From NCBI GenBank assembly GCA_030428615.1, contig JAUIDN010000001.1, positions 124,001 through 188,000 on the forward strand: a DNA stretch of 64,000 nt, given 5' to 3'. The number at the start of each line of letters is the position of its first letter. Within the stretch, counting starts at the first letter, position 1. A program made the translations under genes and the position numbers. The stretch is from Alphaproteobacteria bacterium (lineage in GTDB: Bacteria; Pseudomonadota; Alphaproteobacteria; Sphingomonadales; Emcibacteraceae). The notes beneath the pieces were generated by a model. That model was not told the origin of the DNA. It ran no database searches and saw nothing but the letters and a program-made list of their open reading frames with translations. This document shows, one piece after another, positions 8,570 through 16,814 of this stretch.

Positions 8570-9997
8570 TCAGCTAAGTTTTTTATTTAGATGATCAGAT
8601 AACCTGAGCGATAATTGAATGATGGATAAAGTCGGGTTGCTGTATCCACAGCTTGGGAAAATCGATGATCCTGCAATATATAAATTTTCCTGCCCGAAAA
8701 CCTTCGCGTTTAAATCCACAACGCCTTTATCAGGACTTTCCGCCATTCTGGTACCGCCCATATGGTGATTGCCGGCGAGTACGTCATCTTCCGGGTAATC
8801 CCCTTCTCCATATACCCAGGAACTAAGTAATAACCTTCCCACATCTTTTTCTGACAAATACTTAGCAAACGCCAATGCAGCTTCCCTCACCGTTTTTAAA
8901 TCTGTTTCGTTCTTTCTCCAATAAAGGTTTGTCCGCGGCATTCCCAATGCATCTTTTTCTTTGCCCAGCTCTATACGATTATCGAATACAGGTTCCTGTT
9001 CCCACGAAGCGCGAAGTTTATATCCACATACGAGGTTCATATCAAACAGATCAAATATGTCATGTCCCAGTGCCGGTGCGACGCATGCTAGGTCAGCAAT
9101 AAGTTCCTTTGTACCTCTGTAACCCGATGGATGAAAACGAAATCCACAATTCAGAATATCGTGATCCTGCATAGTTGATTTGGATGGCGCCAGATTAAAT
9201 TCACGTAAGCGCCTATTTTCTTCGAAAACTTCATCCTTTAATATCACTGAACCCACCGTAAAATCAGGGTGCTCCATCCAATATCGCCCTAATGGCGTTG
9301 GATTTTTAACGACTTGCTCGGATGATAAAACATTACTCCATAATAACAGTCGGCTATTTTCTATTCCCCCTGTCGCTACAACATATGTTTTGGCCTTTGC
9401 CGGTGCTTTTCTTCCTGAAAAGCTTTCTACAATTGCAGATATTATTTTTTCGCCGTCAGTTTTCAGCGAAGTGACATTGCCACCCAGCAACAGTGAAATA
9501 TTTTCGCTCGCAACCACATCATCGTAATATTTATCAAGAAACCGGACGGGCGGTGAGAAATGAAAATCAACAACATTGAACCCACTGTCATTAAATGGTT
9601 TTTCGGCCGGAAATTCGTCAATTTCCAGGATCGAGCATGCTTTTGCCAAATAAGGATCAATATTCGTTCTCGATATTGGCCACTTCGTATCATAGCTCTT
9701 TTTTTTAATAAAATCATGCTCGTCAAGTGGACGGCACATACCCTCCCAATGATTTGAGCTGCCACCAAAAAAACGAAGTCGCGGCATATCCAAATCAAAA
9801 TAAGGGTCCCCAATTACCTGGCCCTGATAAATTTGTTGCGATCTTTCGGTTATCTCCTCCTCACCGCCTTCCAGAAGAAGAATGCGTTTTCCGGCATTAG
9901 CAAGTTCCATCGCTATCGTAATACCCGCCGGACCGGCCCCGATAACACAACAATCATAATAATAATTATCTTGTAATTGACTGAATTCAATTTTCAT
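8570..9997 (-). CDS. GMC-type FAD-dependent oxidoreductase
   Basis: The 475-residue flavoprotein has an N-terminal FAD motif CCVIGAGPAGITIAMELA (residues 16-33), an acidic strand end (LLLEGG), the GGSSNHWEGMCRPL segment typical of this branch, and the GMC C-terminal domain with HHMGGTRMA, and SNPTLSIIQLSLRLSDHL at the end. Such enzymes oxidise alcohols, sugars or similar substrates and often pass electrons to a cytochrome. It has no signal peptide of its own, but a 39-residue Tat-signal peptide gene stops immediately before its ATG (TAA-ATG). The substrate cannot be inferred. Confidence 0.88.
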   Translation of the reverse strand: MKIEFSQLQDNYYYDCCVIGAGPAGITIAMELANAGKRILLLEGGEEEITERSQQIYQGQVIGDPYFDLDMPRLRFFGGSSNHWEGMCRPLDEHDFIKKKSYDTKWPISRTNIDPYLAKACSILEIDEFPAEKPFNDSGFNVVDFHFSPPVRFLDKYYDDVVASENISLLLGGNVTSLKTDGEKIISAIVESFSGRKAPAKAKTYVVATGGIENSRLLLWSNVLSSEQVVKNPTPLGRYWMEHPDFTVGSVILKDEVFEENRRLREFNLAPSKSTMQDHDILNCGFRFHPSGYRGTKELIADLACVAPALGHDIFDLFDMNLVCGYKLRASWEQEPVFDNRIELGKEKDALGMPRTNLYWRKNETDLKTVREAALAFAKYLSEKDVGRLLLSSWVYGEGDYPEDDVLAGNHHMGGTRMAESPDKGVVDLNAKVFGQENLYIAGSSIFPSCGYSNPTLSIIQLSLRLSDHLNKKLS

Positions 9998-10117
9998 TTA
10001 GATGTCGTCTTCCCTTAATACCCAACCGTTCTTGACTTTAATCGTCTGACGGGACACCGGAAAGATAAGCGTACAAATGCCTATTAGTGAAAATTTGATA
10101 AAACTTCGACGTAACAT
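9998..10117 (-). CDS. 39-residue twin-arginine signal protein coupled to the GMC oxidoreductase
   Basis: On the minus strand a 40-codon frame starts at 10117 behind a strong GGGGGAAG ribosome binding site and ends in TAA directly followed by the ATG of the oxidoreductase. It begins MLRRSFIKFSLIGICTLIF, a clear Tat motif (RRSFIK) and hydrophobic core, then has a short polar tail ending NGWVLREDDI. No room is left for a catalytic domain. By analogy with gluconate/2-ketogluconate dehydrogenases, where a small Tat subunit carries the flavoprotein across the membrane, it may export or anchor the GMC enzyme. That role is inference. Confidence 0.7.
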   Translation of the reverse strand: MLRRSFIKFSLIGICTLIFPVSRQTIKVKNGWVLREDDI

Positions 10118-10300
10118 ATTACTTCCCCCGCGGCTTAACCAGAGAAACGTTAGCAAGTGAAAGACTGGATATCAACCCTGTAATTACTGATAAATGAAAT
10201 AAGAACTTTGCTGACAAGTGACTTACAACTGCCTCTTAAGTGCAATAATACTGTCAAATATGTATGCTAATTTTCACAAAATGGCCTATTTGGAATTAAC

Positions 10301-10444
10301 ATGGTTCAATCGATGGACATGCACGAACATGCGTTAATTCGAGTAGCGGAATTTCAGGCTGAATCGATTCTTTCTAAATTCATCTTTGGCCTCGGCCTTG
10401 ATGAGTCTGTCATCTTCGCAACGAGAAAAGCGGCGGCAGAATGA
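10301..10444 (+). CDS. Possible small protein, 47 residues
   Basis: In the 458-base stretch between the Tat-peptide gene and the PAS gene, one frame from ATG 10301 to TGA 10442-10444 codes for 47 residues (MVQSMDMHEHALIRVAEF at the start, mixed charge, ending RKAAAE). There is no obvious Shine-Dalgarno site and I recognise no family. It may be a small gene or chance. Apart from this and the CtrA-like box at 10479 the stretch is AT-rich and shows nothing else. Confidence 0.3.
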   Translation: MVQSMDMHEHALIRVAEFQAESILSKFIFGLGLDESVIFATRKAAAE

Positions 10445-10478
10445 AACAATTGAAGAAAAAACTAAAATCTGATCATTA

Positions 10479-10493
10479 TTAATTAAATTTTAA
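10479..10493. promoter_or_regulatory. CtrA-like box upstream of the PAS-MCP genes
   Basis: TTAA-N7-TTAA, the full CtrA consensus of alphaproteobacteria, occurs 83 bases before the PAS start. CtrA often controls motility and chemotaxis genes. The surroundings are AT-rich, so a chance match is quite possible. Confidence 0.35.
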
Positions 10494-10575
10494 GCGGTAG
10501 CTCATAGATTTTCACTTCTCTGCGGTATCGCAGTAGAAAGTAATTGTAAATTTATATTATTATTGAGGGGATAAT

Positions 10576-11109
10576 ATGACACACCAATCAGTCTCACGCG
10601 AAGAAATAGAAATAACCTTCGCAAAAAATGAGATAATCGTTTCCAAAACGGATCTAAAGGGAAAGATAACCTACGCTAACGATGTCTTTTGCAATGTAGC
10701 GGAAATGTCCACGGACGAAATCCTTGGTCAACCACACAATATCATCCGCCATGATGACATGCCACGGGTCATTTTTAAAGTTCTGTGGGAAACCATTAAA
10801 GATGGCTCTGAAATATTTGCGTATGTTAAAAACCGATCCAAAACCGGGAAATATTACTGGGTTTTCGCACATGTTACACCCAGCTTTGATCAAGATGGAA
10901 ATATTGAAGGTTTCCATTCGAACCGGCGGCGGCCCGAAAAAGCAGAAACAGAGGCCATCACTAAATTATATAAAGAACTCAAGGCCGAAGAAGACAAACA
11001 TTCAAATCCAAAGGAAGGATTGGCAGCAAGTTATCAAATGCTACAGAATATCTTATACGAAAATAATAAGACATATTCTGAATTTGTCTGGTCAATCAGG
11101 GGAAATTAA
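10576..11109 (+). CDS. Soluble PAS-domain protein, Aer-like sensor module
   Basis: The 177-residue protein is essentially one PAS domain (about residues 15-125). It has the Aer-type segments [36 protein letters not shown] and [12 protein letters not shown], followed by a helical, charged C-terminus. There are no membrane segments and no output domain. A strong GAGGGG ribosome binding site precedes the ATG. It lies 2 bases before the MCP gene, so it looks like the detached sensor half of an aerotaxis-type receptor. Whether FAD or another ligand binds cannot be told from sequence alone. Confidence 0.85.
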   Translation: MTHQSVSREEIEITFAKNEIIVSKTDLKGKITYANDVFCNVAEMSTDEILGQPHNIIRHDDMPRVIFKVLWETIKDGSEIFAYVKNRSKTGKYYWVFAHVTPSFDQDGNIEGFHSNRRRPEKAETEAITKLYKELKAEEDKHSNPKEGLAASYQMLQNILYENNKTYSEFVWSIRGN

Positions 11110-11111
11110 CT

Positions 11112-12632
11112 GTGAATATATTAAGAAAATCGAAGAATGATGTTCAGGAAAATAGTATTGAAAATACCGAACTCCTTCAGCTTCGTCGCGAAAACGAAAT
11201 CTATAAATCCGCAATTTCAGAAATTGAGCAAGTCGCAGGTGCAGTTGCAACAGGCAATTTATCCGCCCGCATTATAAATTGGGATAAAATTGATGAAACC
11301 ACCCCGGCATTCATCGCCATAAACAAGTCTTTCGACATTATGGACGCCTTTATACGCGAATCAGCAGCAGCACTCGAATGTGCTGCTAGGGGTGAATATC
11401 ACAGGAAATTTATAGAACGTGGCATGCCTGGCGATTTCAAGCGAGGCGCACAGATAATTAACGCTGCACAACAAAACATGCATGATAGTGAAGCCAGCCG
11501 TAAGACCGAGATGCTGGATCTAGCCAATAATCTGGAAAATGAGGTCAAATCTGCGATCAATTTTGTCGAGCAACGAGGCGAGGCAATGCGATCAAAATCA
11601 GATATCATGTCCAAAGATCTGGAACAGGTTGAGGAGCATGCCAGAAGTGTTGTCGATATTTCCGATAACGCAACCCGCAATGTTGAATCATGCGCTGCAG
11701 CCATCGAGCAAATGTCCGCTTCAGCGCAGGAAATTCAAAGGCAAGTCAATTCATCAAGTGAGTCCATGGCTAAAACCGATGATGAAATCGCAAAGACAAG
11801 AACTGTTGTGACTGACCTTGCATCCGCCGCCGAAGAAATTGGTGATATCGCTGGTATCATCAAAGATATTGCTTCACGTACTAATCTGCTTGCATTAAAT
11901 GCAACCATAGAAGCAGCACGCGCAGGTGAATTCGGCAAGGGGTTCGCCGTTGTGGCATCCGAAGTAAAAAACTTGGCAACACAAACCGGCGAAGCGACAG
12001 AGCGCGTTGATCGCCAAATTGCCACCATTCAGGAAATGGCCGTTGATACAACAAACGCTGTCGAGAACATCGGTGAAGTGATCAACGTTGCCGGGCAAAT
12101 CTCACAAAGCGTTGCGTCCGCCGCAGAAGAACAACTGGCTGCAACCAGAGAAATCAGCCAAAATATGCACGAAGCGGCACAGGCAACCCGTTCTGCATCC
12201 AACAGTGTTTCTGAAATGGCAACCCAAGCCAGTGAAACGACAGAAACAGCAAAGCAAGTCGCTGAAGAAGTCTCCGAAGTTCATGATGCAACCCAGGCAT
12301 TATCCGGTAAGGTAAACGCCATTATGCAAAACCTGAGAGATGCCAATGCAATAGAACGCCGCCAATCCGAACGGTTTTATGAAATTACAAATCCCGATTG
12401 TAAAATAAAGTTCGGCGCAGAAATCATCCCTGGTAAAATCCAAAACGTGAGCAATAGTGGTGTCGCTATCTGTATTGACGGCAAATTAAATCGTGAAGAT
12501 AAAGTAATTTTCATCGCTGATGATAGCGGCAGTGAGATTTCGTCGACCGTAATTGACTGTCTGGACAATTTATTAAGGCTTAAATTTGACAAATCCAATC
12601 AAAAGGTAGTGGAACACACTGTTGCGCCCTAA
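11112..12632 (+). CDS. Cytoplasmic methyl-accepting chemotaxis protein with C-terminal PilZ domain
   Basis: The 506-residue protein starts at GTG and has no transmembrane segment. An N-terminal helical, HAMP-like region (about 35-130) leads into the MCP signalling hairpin with the signature [18 protein letters not shown] and [13 protein letters not shown] near residues 255-285. The C-terminal part (about 415-500) is PilZ-like, with RxxxR (R417-R421, in RRQSER) and NxSxxG (N445-G450, in NVSNSG), the two c-di-GMP binding motifs. So this receptor could join PAS input, CheA/CheW signalling and c-di-GMP. No che genes are in the window. Confidence 0.88.
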   Translation: MNILRKSKNDVQENSIENTELLQLRRENEIYKSAISEIEQVAGAVATGNLSARIINWDKIDETTPAFIAINKSFDIMDAFIRESAAALECAARGEYHRKFIERGMPGDFKRGAQIINAAQQNMHDSEASRKTEMLDLANNLENEVKSAINFVEQRGEAMRSKSDIMSKDLEQVEEHARSVVDISDNATRNVESCAAAIEQMSASAQEIQRQVNSSSESMAKTDDEIAKTRTVVTDLASAAEEIGDIAGIIKDIASRTNLLALNATIEAARAGEFGKGFAVVASEVKNLATQTGEATERVDRQIATIQEMAVDTTNAVENIGEVINVAGQISQSVASAAEEQLAATREISQNMHEAAQATRSASNSVSEMATQASETTETAKQVAEEVSEVHDATQALSGKVNAIMQNLRDANAIERRQSERFYEITNPDCKIKFGAEIIPGKIQNVSNSGVAICIDGKLNREDKVIFIADDSGSEISSTVIDCLDNLLRLKFDKSNQKVVEHTVAP

Positions 12633-12645
12633 GGATTTTTCCTAA

Positions 12646-13593
12646 TTAAATTTGTGAAGTTATCCGCCTTACAAATTTTTGCTCCATCACCTGAGTACCC
12701 CAATGATCATTGGGGTACTCATCGGCTATCACGAAACCATTGCGCTCATATAGTGTCCGCGCAGCATCAAGTCCTTTAAATGTCCATAAATGGACTTCAT
12801 CAAATTTATGAACATCGCAAAATTCAAGTGCCTTACGCAGCAGTAAAGAACCAATTCCCGATGATTGAAGTGATGAATCAACAATAAACCACCGTAGGTG
12901 GGCATGGTTATCACCAAGATCTTCACCATCAATTGTAATGCTTGCTTTTATTTTATCGTCTTGTTTCACATACCAGATATTATTTTCTGGATTATCAATG
13001 CGCGCAATAAACTCCGCCAAACCGCTCGCGACTTTGATTTCAAATGTCGGCCCGAAATTAACGATCTTTTCGTAGAGTGTCGCATGCAAACTTGAAACGT
13101 CCCCTATCAATCCGGGTATATATCCATCATGGATGACCACAGCCTCATCTTTGTCATACTTACCGTTCAATGCATCTGAGTAGGTTTTTAACCCTTTTCG
13201 AATAGTCTCCCTTGAAAACGGGTTAAGCGGCAATAAAGCATTTTCAACTGTCCCTTTTGCAAAGCTATCGATTTTTGCCAACGTGCTTTGCCCCTTTTTT
13301 GTCAAATTCAGGTTTTTTTTCCGCGCATCCTCATCCGATCTGCTTTCCCTGATTTCATTATCTTTGATCAACTGCTGAATCAGCCGACTGACAGTTGATT
13401 TTTCAAGCCCTAAAATGTCGGACAATTCCCTTGCCGTTATGCAGCCAGCCCCGCCAATTTCAATGATCGCATGAACCGCCGACGCCGAATAGCCGGTATC
13501 GGCGAGCGTGTTATTTAAGAAACCAAGAGTCCTAACAAGATTACGTGATGCTTCACGAATTTGGTTTAATTGATTTTCCGATACGGGTTTCAT
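12646..13593 (-). CDS. MarR-type regulator fused to a GNAT acetyltransferase
   Basis: The 315-residue protein joins an N-terminal MarR winged helix (about residues 1-140; ARELSDILGLEKSTVSRLIQ as recognition helix, then SDEDARKKNLNLTKKG as wing) to a GNAT domain (about 165-305) with the acetyl-CoA loop region SLQSSGIGSLLLRKALEFC. Such fusions are known in proteobacteria; the acetylation target is not. It is convergent with the MCP gene. A perfect inverted repeat ends six bases before its start codon, which suggests autoregulation. Confidence 0.9.
   Translation of the reverse strand: MKPVSENQLNQIREASRNLVRTLGFLNNTLADTGYSASAVHAIIEIGGAGCITARELSDILGLEKSTVSRLIQQLIKDNEIRESRSDEDARKKNLNLTKKGQSTLAKIDSFAKGTVENALLPLNPFSRETIRKGLKTYSDALNGKYDKDEAVVIHDGYIPGLIGDVSSLHATLYEKIVNFGPTFEIKVASGLAEFIARIDNPENNIWYVKQDDKIKASITIDGEDLGDNHAHLRWFIVDSSLQSSGIGSLLLRKALEFCDVHKFDEVHLWTFKGLDAARTLYERNGFVIADEYPNDHWGTQVMEQKFVRRITSQI
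12692..12721. repeat. Perfect 30-base palindrome inside the MarR-GNAT gene
   Basis: The left half TGAGTACCCCAATGA is followed directly by its exact reverse complement. It lies in the GNAT part of the gene, about 50 bases before the stop codon. No T-run follows on either strand within a few bases, so it is not a standard intrinsic terminator. Confidence 0.75.
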
Positions 13594-13598
13594 GCTTT

Positions 13599-13635
13599 AC
13601 ACCTATATGGTTGTATAATACAACCATATAGGTGT
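13599..13635. promoter_or_regulatory. Inverted-repeat operator upstream of the MarR-GNAT gene
   Basis: Two perfect 18-base arms (left arm ACACCTATATGGTTGTAT at 13599-13616, right arm 13618-13635) are separated by one base. The repeat lies 5 bases upstream of the MarR-GNAT start at 13593 and about 40 bases after the stop of the methyltransferase gene. Position and symmetry fit a MarR dimer operator overlapping the promoter or ribosome binding region. Confidence 0.8.
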
Positions 13636-13671
13636 TTATTCTTAAAACCAAGCATTTATTGTCAGAACCAT

Positions 13672-14427
13672 TTATTTACAGGAATTTCCTTTCCCAACGA
13701 GGACAGTGACCGGCCAGACAATTTCTTTTTTTGCGTCTCCTCCCCATGCTGATTTGAACTTTTCCGACCACATATCAACGGGGTTCTGTTTATTTTGTTC
13801 GATAAAGCGTGCTGTCGCGGACCATGTTTTCAGATATCCCAGAAAATCGTCCAGCGACCAGATGGTAATCATATTAAACTTTGGTGTGGGTATTCTTTTA
13901 AAAGGAAAACTTAAATCGCTGTACCCTCGTTCTATATGCACACGTTCCGGCGGCCAGAATGGACCAACCACATCATTATAAAACTCAAGAAACAAAGGAT
14001 CTACATTATCATCAATTTCCATAAGCCCGTAACACCATACGGCTAAAATGCCGTCTGGTTTTAAAACACGCCGAACCTCGGCATAGAAATCATTAAGGTC
14101 AAACCAATGAAGTGCCTGCGCGACTGTAACGAGATCTACCGATCTATCTTCCAGCCCCGAATTCGACGCATCTGCAACCCTAAAGTCGACGTTTGATTGT
14201 CCGGAGGCATTCTGTATTTGCTGAACACTCGCATCCGTCGCGTAGACGCGTTTAAAATATGGCGCCAAACCACGTGCAGCTTGTCCGCTTCCCGTTGCAC
14301 AGTCCCAGGCTATGTCATGAACATCGCACAAGCTATTCAAATATTTGTAAAGCTCCGGCGGATATTCCGGGCGATGACTACAATAAAGTCCGCTTTGACT
14401 TGAAAAATGATCTTTGAATTCCGACAT
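13672..14427 (-). CDS. Class I SAM-dependent methyltransferase (Methyltransf_11-like)
   Basis: The 251-residue protein has motif I AWDCATGSGQAARGLAPYF (about residues 39-57), then VYATDASVQQI, DLVTVAQALHWFDL and a VLKPDGILAVWCYG segment. This is the layout of the small-molecule methyltransferases related to YdaC/TMT1-like enzymes with the HWFD motif. The substrate is unknown. It is transcribed in the same direction as the MarR-GNAT gene downstream and the apt gene upstream, but gaps of 78 and 39 bases and the operator argue for separate control. Confidence 0.85.
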   Translation of the reverse strand: MSEFKDHFSSQSGLYCSHRPEYPPELYKYLNSLCDVHDIAWDCATGSGQAARGLAPYFKRVYATDASVQQIQNASGQSNVDFRVADASNSGLEDRSVDLVTVAQALHWFDLNDFYAEVRRVLKPDGILAVWCYGLMEIDDNVDPLFLEFYNDVVGPFWPPERVHIERGYSDLSFPFKRIPTPKFNMITIWSLDDFLGYLKTWSATARFIEQNKQNPVDMWSEKFKSAWGGDAKKEIVWPVTVLVGKGNSCK

Positions 14428-14466
14428 GATTTGCTGTTATCCCATAAGGCGTGGCCGATCAATCTG

Positions 14467-14997
14467 TTAGAGCCCCTCATATTCCGCCAGCGTAAACACA
14501 TCGCAGCCCATATCTCTTAATATCTTACTGCCCATAAGCTCCGGCAAATCAATAATAAAGCAGGTATCCGAGACTTGTCCGCCTGCCTTTTTAATCAGGT
14601 TAAGTGCAGCCACAGCAGTTCCACCCGTCGCGATAAGATCGTCAACTATCAGGATATTATCCCCTTCATTGATCGCATCAAGATGTATTTCCAGCGCATC
14701 CTGACCATATTCAAGTGTGTATTCTTCCCTGTGGGTATCACGCGGTAATTTTCCCTGCTTCCTGACGGTGATAAACCCAACTCCCAACATGTGGGCAATC
14801 GCCCCGCCAAGGATAAAACCACGGGCTTCAATCCCCGCGACCTTATCAATCTTTTTATCTTTAAAATGATCAACAAATTCATTAATCATCCGCGGATAAG
14901 CTTCATCACTTTCGAAAATTGTCGTCACATCGCGAAACATTATCCCTTCATGTGGATAATCGGGGATAGTTCTGACATATTCTTTTATCCAGCTCAT
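14467..14997 (-). CDS. apt: Adenine phosphoribosyltransferase
   Basis: Apt joins adenine and PRPP to give AMP. The 176-residue protein has the N-terminal IPDYPHEGIMFRDVTTIF segment, GIEARGFILGG, KLPRDTHREEYTLEYG, and the PRPP loop ILIVDDLIATGGTA. Its start overlaps the stop of mtnP by four bases. The pair makes sense: MtnP releases adenine from methylthioadenosine and Apt recycles it. Confidence 0.97.
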   Translation of the reverse strand: MSWIKEYVRTIPDYPHEGIMFRDVTTIFESDEAYPRMINEFVDHFKDKKIDKVAGIEARGFILGGAIAHMLGVGFITVRKQGKLPRDTHREEYTLEYGQDALEIHLDAINEGDNILIVDDLIATGGTAVAALNLIKKAGGQVSDTCFIIDLPELMGSKILRDMGCDVFTLAEYEGL

Positions 14998-15869
14998 TTT
15001 GCAAACACCCTCCCTGCAACGGCGGATAATCTTGCCTTCACTTCAGGGGCAAGATCCGCATGTGTCATAAATGCATATTCCAGCGCATGATCACACCCCT
15101 GTACACACGGATGCCGGCCTTGCGCTTTTTTGAGTTCGGGAATGATTTCTGAAATAAGCTTACGTGCCTTTTTGGAATTTCCATCCAGGATATTTCTGAT
15201 TTCCGTGACATCAACCTCGCCATGTTCGGGATGCCAGCTGTCATAATCGGTAACCATCGCTACTGTCGCATAACAAAGCTCCGCTTCGCGGGCAAGTTTT
15301 GCTTCGGGCATATTCGTCATCCCAATCACATCACAACCCCAACTCCTGTACAAATGCGATTCAGCAAGTGTTGAAAATTGCGGCCCTTCCATTGCCAGAT
15401 ATGTACCACTGTCGTGCAGTTTTGCGCCAGCCCGCGTCGCTGCAGTAAGGATAAGCTGACCCAGCCCCCCGCAGGTCGGGTGGGCGACCGATACGTGCGC
15501 AACCGCCCCATCTTCAAAAAAAGTTTTTTCGCGCGCAAATGTACGGTCTATAAATTGATCCACCAATACAAAATCACCTGGTGCCATTTCTTCCCGAAAG
15601 CTTCCGCAAGCACTTATGCTTATGACATCAGTGACACCGGCGCGTTTCAAGGCATCAATATTTGCGCGGTAATTGATCGTTGTCGGGGTATGGGTATGGG
15701 CGCGGCCATGTCTTGGCAGAAACACCGTTTTTAATCCATCGACCTCACCAACAAAAAGCTCATCTGATGGCTCACCAAAAGTGCTTTCTACAGCGATCCA
15801 CTGGCCATTTTCTATTCCATCAATTTCATAAATACCGCTTCCGCCGATAACACCTAACACTTTTGTCAT
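14994..15869 (-). CDS. mtnP: S-methyl-5'-thioadenosine phosphorylase
   Basis: This enzyme cleaves methylthioadenosine, a by-product of polyamine or homoserine-lactone synthesis, into adenine and methylthioribose 1-phosphate. From the ATG at 15869 it has 291 residues, with VLGVIGGSGIYEI, FLPRHGRAHTHTPTTINYRA, and the MEGPQFSTLAESHLYRSWG segment with MTNMPEAKLAREAEL. Two further in-frame ATGs (15872, 15881) exist; 15869 is chosen because GGGAG sits five bases before it. It is coupled to apt by a 4-base overlap. Confidence 0.94.
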   Translation of the reverse strand: MTKVLGVIGGSGIYEIDGIENGQWIAVESTFGEPSDELFVGEVDGLKTVFLPRHGRAHTHTPTTINYRANIDALKRAGVTDVISISACGSFREEMAPGDFVLVDQFIDRTFAREKTFFEDGAVAHVSVAHPTCGGLGQLILTAATRAGAKLHDSGTYLAMEGPQFSTLAESHLYRSWGCDVIGMTNMPEAKLAREAELCYATVAMVTDYDSWHPEHGEVDVTEIRNILDGNSKKARKLISEIIPELKKAQGRHPCVQGCDHALEYAFMTHADLAPEVKARLSAVAGRVFAK

Positions 15870-15890
15870 CATCACTCCCATTAAAAGTCA

Positions 15891-15930
15891 TAAAAAAGGG
15901 CCACCCGTTTTTTCATAGCGGGCAGCCCTT
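15891..15930 (-). terminator. Intrinsic terminator of the petABC operon
   Basis: On the minus strand AAGGGCTGCCCG and CGGGTGGCCCTT pair as a 12-position stem (one mismatch) with an 11-base loop, followed by TTTTTTA. It lies between the petC stop and the mtnP start. Confidence 0.85.
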
Positions 15931-15965
15931 ACATTTAAAACTATTCAGATTTTAAAAACAATGGT

Positions 15966-16814
15966 TTAAAGTTTCGAAGGATCGATATCGTCGCCTTTTT
16001 TCACTTTTTTCCAGACACGCTTGTTCGTAAAGTATAATAAAATTACGAAAACAATCATGAAAAGCATAACATTAAGGCCCATTTCCTTGCGTTCCTGCAT
16101 TGTCGGATCTGAGGCCCAAGCCATAAAGTTTGCCACGTCATATGCCATCTGGTGAATGGTTGCCGGCGTACCATCAGCATATTCAACCATATCATCAAAA
16201 AGCGGTGGTGCCATCGCAATCTGGTTACCGGCAAAATAATCGTTATAGTAAAGGCCCGGTGTCATTTCCACGCCTTCCGGCGCTTCATCATGATACCCGG
16301 TCATCAATGCTACAACGTAATCTTCGCCATAAACGCTGTTCCACGGCAGGAAGGAAAGATGTTCACGCGCCTTCACCAATGTTGAAAAATCAGGGGGCAA
16401 TGCTCCACCATTTGCGGCGCGCGCCGCTTTTTCATTGGCGAATGGTGCCGGGAAATAGTCCGCCGGAATACCGGGACGGAACATTGGTTCACCGTCGTCA
16501 TCAAGCGCGTCATTATATTCATACTCAACGGCAATGGCCTTGATTTCGTCTTCATTATAACCAAGATCTTCCAACGTTCTGAAAGCAACAAGGTCAAGTG
16601 AGTGACACGCGGAACAGACTTCAACATAAACCTGTAAGCCACGTTGCAATGACGGAATATCCCACTTACCGAAAATACCGGTCGTTGTATATTCGTTACG
16701 CTCCGGGTGAAGCACACCTTCCGCAGTGGCACCATTCGCGCCACTGGTTATTGCTGTCATGCCCAGAATTGCAGCCAAGAGGCCTTTAATTTTGATGTTT
16801 CTCATCATAGTCAT
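15966..16814 (-). CDS. petC: Cytochrome c1 of the bc1 complex
   Basis: The 282-residue protein carries an N-terminal signal peptide ending near ANGAT, a c-type haem motif CSACH (C67, C70, H71), the likely axial methionine in NQIAMAPPLFDD, and a C-terminal anchor helix (VMLFMIVFVILLYFT) followed by basic residues. It passes electrons from the Rieske centre to soluble or membrane cytochrome c. Its start overlaps the cytochrome b stop by one base, and a clear terminator follows. Confidence 0.96.
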   Translation of the reverse strand: MTMMRNIKIKGLLAAILGMTAITSGANGATAEGVLHPERNEYTTTGIFGKWDIPSLQRGLQVYVEVCSACHSLDLVAFRTLEDLGYNEDEIKAIAVEYEYNDALDDDGEPMFRPGIPADYFPAPFANEKAARAANGGALPPDFSTLVKAREHLSFLPWNSVYGEDYVVALMTGYHDEAPEGVEMTPGLYYNDYFAGNQIAMAPPLFDDMVEYADGTPATIHQMAYDVANFMAWASDPTMQERKEMGLNVMLFMIVFVILLYFTNKRVWKKVKKGDDIDPSKL

